Of a stretch of DNA of 64,000 bases, positions 57,725 to 64,000 are shown one piece after another (position 1 is the first letter of the stretch; every line of letters starts with the position of its first letter). Under the pieces are notes generated by a model. The model did not search any database and was not told where the DNA came from. It saw nothing but the letters and a program-made list of their open reading frames with translations. A program made the translations under genes and the position numbers. The stretch comes from Hysterangium stoloniferum (lineage: Eukaryota; Basidiomycota; Agaricomycetes; Hysterangiales; Hysterangiaceae), in contig WHVD01000193.1 in the NCBI GenBank assembly GCA_015178975.1, forward strand, positions 62,001 through 126,000, written 5' to 3'.

Positions 57725-59546
57725 GAAATAGAGAAATCAGGAACTAAGTGTTGGAGTCGTGCCACCGACGGGGCAGTCTTAGACTCTTAGACTTGGGTAA
57801 TATACTACCGGCTGGGCCACTTTTGATAATGCCAATCCATGGTTTCATTCAGTGGCAGTATGTGAAGGGTTTCTATGCTGATTAGAGGTGTCATATGTTT
57901 ATGTTTATTATTGACTTAGACTTGAGTTTCTCGTCACATTCGTCTAGGGATAATTTATCATCGTCAGATAAACCAGCTTAACTGGCTAGCATTCACGTGG
58001 AGCTAATGGCTACGAGTTCCACTTGCTGGTGATGAAGTCCCGCGGGCTTCGAGAAGAGGCACGGCATATACGACTTTAATGTTACATGTCTGATGTATCG
58101 ATATGACCTTTTCTAGTCCGCCAAGGTTCATTGTTCGCTTGCCGGGGGCTGGCCAAATGTTTAATGACGTCCGAGCGATGACGGAGCCCGTGGATTTTGG
58201 ATGTCTCGGCGGTTCGCCTAGACGGCGAGTGTAGAGAGCAACGAGACACGAGCAAATAATGCACCCTGGCGCATATGTGCGTCGTGTCGGTGGAATCTCT
58301 ACCATGTCGCAGCACAGATGTGACCCGTCTGATTCCAGCGTCGACTCCAACTTACTCCAAGTTTAGGTTCCCCGTGCGCTCTTCCCTCGAGATCAACACA
58401 AGAGTTGGCAGCTCGTTGCTGCACCACTTATCGTCGAACACGTCACTTGTCTACTCCCGGGGATCCGGGGCCTCCTGACGACATTGACGTCCTGTCCCGG
58501 ACCAAGTGAATAGGACGACTTGAAGTACTGACGTGTTCAATTTTCGGATTTGCTCTCACTGCGGCGATATTTTTTCCAACCAAGGCTAGGCCTGTTGATG
58601 ACGGACGGCTCATGGCAAACGGACACTTTGGGGCAACTAGTGCACATCAGACCTATTGTGGGATGTTACGCTCCAATATCCCTTTAGCTCGTTATACTAA
58701 CACATGATCCTTAAGAGGCATTGTAAAGTTTGTGAGCCCTTGGACTATCTCGGACGCCTTCCACCGGACCTCATATGATTCCAATAAGCCTTGTATTGCT
58801 CTTTGTGAGAATCGGACGACACGAATAGGGCTACACACGAGTCCAACCCCGCCATAGCATATCTTGCAAAGGGCAAAGATTCGGCCCCCCACTTGCTTTC
58901 CTGAAAATGGCCATCCATGGTACCATGCATATACGAGGCACTTCTTCTTGCCCCGCATTTGGCCCCGCCTGTGCCTTGGCCGCACACCGAATTTTACAGC
59001 TAATCAGGACAATTACCCCGCTTGCGCGTTCAGTCTAGTGCGTATTATTTATGCTGCTGCGTCAACGGCTACATTCACGACACGCATAGTGGCACAACTA
59101 GCTACGAGAATCCACCCTGTTATCGTCCTGACTCTCGTGGCTTGTCAAGGCTTTTTGAGAACATTCAGGTTTTTGGGGGCATACAAGGCTGTCCTGTAGT
59201 TGGACCTTTCTTTTTGAATGATGTTACGGCACAGTCCTCTATGCGAGCGGGATGACTATTCTGTTTTACATTGTTGTTTCGAGTTGATTGTCTCTGAAGT
59301 TACGATATATAAGTAGTCTAGTTTCATGCGGACGCGGGGTCTACGCCACCCAATGGTAGTGCTTCTGAAGTAGTAAGGCCCTGAGTGGCTTTAGTGAGAG
59401 GAGCCGGGTTGGCCTCGACGTCAGGTTTTACAGCAGACGCCGAGCTTTTCGTGTCCAAAAATAAAGGGGTAACACGCTGGATGGGAGACGCTATTGACGG
59501 GGACTTGCCATTTTCTGGAGGATAATAAGCTTTAACACACGACTTA
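57725..59546. other. Unassigned 1.8 kb stretch
   Basis: Short open frames occur on both strands (58003-58350 minus, 58692-58985 minus, 58864-59199 plus), but they show no recognised domain and no convincing exon chain. It may include decayed gene or element sequence. Confidence 0.35.
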
Positions 59547-59801
59547 TTAGCATTGTGAACGGAAAGTCAAATTCACCTCCAAACCTAAACCAAAACTCAC
59601 CCTTTCCCGCGTCTCACTCCTCCTTGGCAACAGTGGCGGCGACATCCCACTCGCAATGGATCCGCTCCTCACACTCCTCGTCGGTAACGGCGTCAATGGA
59701 CTCGACGTGCTAGTGGGTGTCGTCGGGGTCGCGGTTCCATTAACAGCACCTTTACCTAGCGCCATTCCAAACAAATTCCCAACGCTCATGTTCATACCCA
59801 T
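59547..59801 (-). pseudogene. Gly/Ser/Thr-rich exon, unassigned
   Basis: The minus-strand frame begins MGMNMSVGNLFGMALGKGAV, then a Thr/Pro/Ser-rich run (PTTPTSTSSPLTPLPTRS) and SPPLLPRRSETRERV, ending at a possible donor (gtgagt near 59612). A second minus frame (about 59330-59525) with SPSIASPIQRVTPLFLD could be the next exon. Its composition is like the linker of Sec2-type proteins. It stands head-to-head with the plus-strand frame at 59854, so it may be an inverted piece of the same former gene or the 3' part of another gene. Confidence 0.3.
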
Positions 59802-59853
59802 TCCGCTGCAATGATGGCTTGTCCCATTACCACCCTCACCTATCGAGCACGAA

Positions 59854-60759
59854 ATGATTTTCGACCATGACGAGCATGATCATAATCACGAAGATGAACA
59901 TATCAAGGCAAAAAACACAAAACCACCCGTGCAAGATAAAGGCACCGGTGAGAACACAAATACCAAATTGGAAGCATCGGAGATACCCCCCGCGACGCCT
60001 GTCCGTGCGAGTACGTCCATTACTACTACTGACGCCGAACCATCCACTGCCGTCGTCTGTCCGACTGCCTCGGTCATTCCCATTGCCACCGCCACCGCCA
60101 CCGCCGCGGCCTCCGAAGAAGGTCAAACTCTCAGCCGTACATCATCCCCTGCACCATTACCACCACCACCACCAGTTCCGAGGAGAGCGGCGAAGAGGCA
60201 TGTACAGCCCGGCAGTCCGAAAGCTGCCGAAAGTGGGGAGAAAGCATCTAATGGAACGGCTTCGCGTGTGTCTGGGGAGCAGTCACGCGCGTCAGAGAGG
60301 CCGAGCGGGGAAGTTCAACCGGCCACTGAGGCAGAAATAAAACCGGGGGTTGTGGATCATGTCAAACACGATGGTATTGTTGAAGACGCCAAGCCCAAGC
60401 CATCCTCCAGCGAATCGGCAGGTCCCTCTGAATCTAGCGAGCCCGTAGTCATATCCTCACCCTCAAAACCCGTTTCCCCACCCCGTCGGGCTGCCCCTCC
60501 GACATCCCAACCCCATTATCCCTCCCCCACACCATCACACGCACCCGCGACACCCGAAAAATCGTCCAGCCCTAGCGAACAACACAGTCTTAGCAACAAT
60601 GGGCACAACAATGCTGTGGAAAACGGTGTGAGCCCAGATTATAAGCCTGCAGACAACGGGACGTACATCGGCGAGAGGACGTGGAAGGAGCGGACGTGGA
60701 AGACGCTTGTGAAGCTGCGGGAGGATATGTTCTGGGCTAGAATTGAGGGTGTGCGGTGA
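59854..60759 (+). CDS. Ser/Pro-rich protein, possible Sec2-like C-terminus
   Basis: An uninterrupted 301-codon frame from ATG 59854. It has a His/Asp/Glu-rich start (DHDEHDHNHEDEH), then a long disordered Ser/Pro/Ala region with PPPPPVPRRA, and a conserved-looking end TWKERTWKTLVKLREDMFWA then RIEGVR. I recall a similar LREDMFWARIGGVR-type end in Agaricomycete Sec2-type Rab exchange factors. The catalytic Sec2 coiled coil is not visible upstream on this strand, so this would be a C-terminal piece or a different protein. Function uncertain. Confidence 0.4.
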   Translation: MIFDHDEHDHNHEDEHIKAKNTKPPVQDKGTGENTNTKLEASEIPPATPVRASTSITTTDAEPSTAVVCPTASVIPIATATATAAASEEGQTLSRTSSPAPLPPPPPVPRRAAKRHVQPGSPKAAESGEKASNGTASRVSGEQSRASERPSGEVQPATEAEIKPGVVDHVKHDGIVEDAKPKPSSSESAGPSESSEPVVISSPSKPVSPPRRAAPPTSQPHYPSPTPSHAPATPEKSSSPSEQHSLSNNGHNNAVENGVSPDYKPADNGTYIGERTWKERTWKTLVKLREDMFWARIEGVR

Positions 60760-62826
60760 GGTGTGTGTGCGGTGTGTGCGTGTGCGTGTATGTGCGCTGA
60801 GTGAGTGCTGAGTGAGTGGAATGTTACGTTGGATGACGGTGATTTATTCGGTGTAAATTTTATATACCAAGACGCGCACGAGCTGGGCTCCTCCTTTCTT
60901 TTCTCAACCCTTAAGAGAGATTTAATTCTCATGTCGTCCCCATTTGTTTTTTTCAATATCTGGATCTTGTGGTCTAGGTCGGCATGTATTTTGTATCTAG
61001 CTCTTGAATTTTGGGTGGAATGGAATTTGGATTGGATGTCGGAATTTGTTCTTTGTTGTAGTGTCTCCGAGCTCCCGGGAAGCGATTGATCGATGAATTT
61101 GTTTACATTTAGTACACCCTCATTCTCGGATTGGTTCCGTTGAAGAAGCCCGCCTTTTTGCAGCGTCCACTCATACGATCAAGTATTCAAGTATACTTTT
61201 TAGAAGACATGGTGGTTGCTCCCTGGCACATGATCCAAAGTTCACACGGTCGTTGACTTTTCGAATTTGAAGCACGTAAGACGTGCGAAAGGTATTCGCA
61301 TCAGGACCATACCCTCGCAAAGAAAAGAAAAAAATGCAATGGATTACTTGTAGCTTGATCTCCATATTAATGGTGCGTGTTGATTTACTGATACGCCAAC
61401 TGCGATTAATGTTTACTCAAGATTTCCAGAAACATTACCCATGAAATGTTTGTATACTTGCTGAACACTTATTAACTAACTTTTAGGTTGCTTTCCTGAA
61501 ATCCTCTCGCCGCGCCCCAGGAACCACGATCACACCTTGGATCTGTTAATCTTATCATTATTTTCATAGTGCCATCGACGATACTCACGGATCACAAATG
61601 AATTGCACTATGCGACAACCACGTACAATCAACATACCGTGGTCGCTCCTTATAGGGTCGGTTTAAACTACCTGTCCCTGAAGGTATACTAAATCTTATC
61701 TACAGCCGCCCTGAAATCACTCAGTGAAATATTCTTAAGGGTCTTTTTGAGTGTTTCTCTAAGGTCAAGGACTGCTGATTTCTGTAATGTGATTGTATAT
61801 TCAGTTTTACGTATATTCAAGAACTTTTATTGATTTCGTCTGTTATAGATAGGAGGGTCATTCGGTGACAGCCGCACTGCCGCGTTGTTCCTAATGCCAT
61901 GTTCTTTACTACTGTTTGAGAAACTTGGGCAGTGAACGCTGTATTACAAGAACTTGTCGAAAGCCTGGATGTGGAAGACAGGGAAGAGCCATCAATTCGG
62001 GGGGCTCACATTGCCATTGGGGTTCGAACTGTCCATTCCAACATTGGCCTCAACTGAGCTCCTCTCTCTCTCTGTAGGGAACCACGGAGGTAAATATGGC
62101 TGACGAGGCTCATACTGATGATGCTTGACTATAATGTAACTGTTGCAAGACTTTCCGCACTGGTTCATACATGCCCACTGGCATGACAAGTCGTCCGACA
62201 AGGTAAGTTGCCTACCTCTATTAAGATATTATATCGTGCTAACATCTTTTATCAAGGGTTCTGATAGAGTTCGCGAGACGTCTGAGTGCGAAATGATTGC
62301 TGTTTGGTGGGGGGGTTCTGCTGCTTAGCAGGAACACTTGCGTCTTACATGTACGGAAAGAAATGGGAATAACTGAGTATTGAATGTTATTTGCGTCGGC
62401 GGCATGGGGGTTAAATTGCTCCCGCTGTATTGGTACCTAATAGGTGGAGCCGTACTACTAAGTGGCAATTTGGTGTGACGTTTAGAAAAGGAAACGTGTA
62501 ATATAGCTACTGTTGGAGACTTCGGGCTCCAAAATAGCTATCCTATCATTTCGATTGCACATTGGACGACCGTGCCCAAGTATAAATGGGGTGATGATGG
62601 TACTAAGTCTTGTCGGCAGTTGATCTGACACGACGAGTGATGTTTGCAGTGGGCTCAAATGGTGTCATAATTGATATATTCCTCAACCTATGAGACAGCA
62701 TAGTGTAGAGAATTTTGAAAAATTAGAGTATTCCCAAATCCAAAATAGAGCAGAAGATAGGTAGCAAATTGTGACCGTTGTCTCACGTCACGCCACGATC
62801 GATGGAGCATTTTGCCTCAAGGTGTT
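60760..62826. other. Spacer with GT-rich microsatellite
   Basis: About 2 kb. It starts with a gtgtgtgcg-type run and a tandem gagtgagtgct doublet at about 60760-60820. A short minus frame at 61992-62201 (MSDDLSCQWACMNQCGKSCN) has a Cys cluster but no family. The rest shows only short frames. The 3' end of the zinc-finger gene lies at the right border. Confidence 0.35.
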
Positions 62827-64000
62827 TCAACTCCCCGCTGGCAAAGGTACATAGGACGGTCCCTCTGGCGAATCTGGACATGGTTCTTGCATGCGAGCTA
62901 TGGCTGCTGTCCAATAGGCTGTTCCCCATAAGCATATGTGACTGGCAGGGTATAACGGCCCTATCAATGCTTCAGCGTCTGCCATAGTCATTCTATGCAC
63001 TTTGATCAGGTGCCTCTGGAGACCTCTCGGGTCAATGAAGGTTTTGTCAGGTCTTGGACAATCCTGTCCTGGACAAAACGGTGTGTACTCCAAGAAACGT
63101 TTCAGCCTTTTCTCTGAATTGACCGTTTGGCCAGGTAAAATTTGACCCTTGAGAAACAGCTTAGCCTCTTTTGAAAAATGGTTGAAGAGGTGGGCTTGTC
63201 GGTCCCGAATTTTGTTGTATTGCTTGGTGCATCCAGGATAATTGCACATAGCCTTTTTTTTCGCCGGAGTCGAGGGTCCTTGCATATCGAAGTTCCATTT
63301 GCTGAAATGGGACTGCTTTAGAAATGCTGATCGCCTGGACGCTAAGGATGATACCACCCTCGGCATGGGCTCGGATCCTAAGAGAGAGATGGCACGGTTT
63401 CCGTGGCTCGTCATTGTGGCGGAAGCGTCCTGCCCATTAACATTCAGTTCGCCGTCCGCATCAATCATCACAGACTGTGATACCGGAGTGCTATACCACT
63501 CCGTATCGTAATCGTGATTATTAATATTTGATCTGGATGGTGAGTTGTTATGCACCGGTGGCCTATGCAGTCGGACCCGTCAGTACCTATTGTCAAATAA
63601 TCTCAATAATATCTTACATATTCAACTCCCAATCCATGCGTGACATTTGATGAATTCCCGATAGACCCAACTCAAAATCAATCTCGCGCTGAAGTTGTCT
63701 GTCAAATAACTCATCAAATTCATTATTTGTAGATTGAGGATCAGAGAAGGGGTGCGTTGAAGAAGCGCTAAGGATTTCATTAAGCAACGACATTTGGTCA
63801 AAGAGAAGTGAGAGATACCCATGCGAACCATCCGGTTGGGTCGTCGTTTTCTGCATAGGGAAAATTTCTTCTCGCCGGTCGAGTTGGTCGGTGAGGGAGT
63901 GTGCCACACTGACATGGTATCCGGTTGAAGAGAGTCGCTCTCCAAAGTATCCTGTAAACAGGGCAGATGGGGTGATTGCCGGACCTGTATCCCATCTGGA
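62827..64000 (-). CDS. C2H2 zinc-finger protein, 5' end off window
   Basis: Probable nucleic-acid-binding regulator. The window holds the 3' exons. The rightmost exon (ending near 63620) has VAHSLTDQLDRREEIFPMQK and FDQMSLLNEILSASSTHPFS, and ends RMDWELNM. An intron (gtaaga..gcatag) joins PPVHNNSPSRSNINNHDYD. The next long exon holds finger 1, CNYPGC-TKQYNKIRDRQAHLFNH, and finger 2, CPGQDCPRPDKTF..LQRHLIKVH. A Trp/Pro-rich tail ends at 62827. The start codon is not in view on the minus strand. Its role is not known beyond the fingers. Confidence 0.7.

Overview
This window is nuclear DNA of a filamentous basidiomycete, almost certainly an Agaricomycete. Its genes are split by many short introns of about 48-65 bases with gtaagt-like donors. 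They include Agaricomycete-type families: tandem TKL-like kinases, a DOMON/cytochrome b561 protein, a FUSC-type transporter and a pepsin-like protease with a C-terminal hydrophobic tail. A Rhizoctonia-like (Cantharellales) host fits the style of genes and LTR elements, but that is an impression and not proven here.

Left part (1-10 kb): a compact housekeeping cluster. A UPF0643 protein (minus) and a complex I 21.3 kDa-type subunit (plus) diverge from a 214-base shared promoter. Gamma-glutamyltranspeptidase, signal peptidase complex subunit 3 and a large Pro-rich, ubiquitin-interacting-motif coiled-coil protein follow on the minus strand.

Middle part (10-37 kb): a rearranged, repeat-rich region. 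Two direct copies (A and B) of a ~2.1 kb segment each carry a small secreted Gly/Lys-rich protein gene. Between them lies a mosaic of broken host sequence, a mitochondrial carrier fragment joined to a kinase fragment, whose parents lie 18-22 kb away at 31.1-36.0 kb. The carrier fragment holds a solo LTR with its target-site duplication. From 16.96 to 29.81 kb lies a Ty1/Copia element with apparently identical 305-base LTRs. It is split by a Ty3/Gypsy chromovirus-type element, whose 5' LTR is itself split by a 1.26 kb solo LTR: three nested insertions, each with a 5-base target duplication. The region ends with a degenerate RNase H-like fragment, a 17-base minisatellite, the fuller carrier copy, a foldback element, a pseudokinase-kinase gene with an N-myristoylation signal, and a small kinase N-lobe-like gene.

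Right part (38-64 kb): ribosomal protein uS2 (RPS0), a DOMON-cytochrome b561 protein, an API5-like HEAT-repeat protein, a Copia gag fossil, a FUSC/ArAE-type transporter, an aspartic protease, a glycerol-3-phosphate acyltransferase of the Sct1/Gpt2 type, a Ser/Pro-rich ORF with a possible Sec2-like C-terminus, and the 3' part of a C2H2 zinc-finger gene that runs off the right edge. Exon structures were worked out by eye from reading frames and splice signals. Gene ends are firm where the stop is clear; internal introns are approximate unless positions are given.
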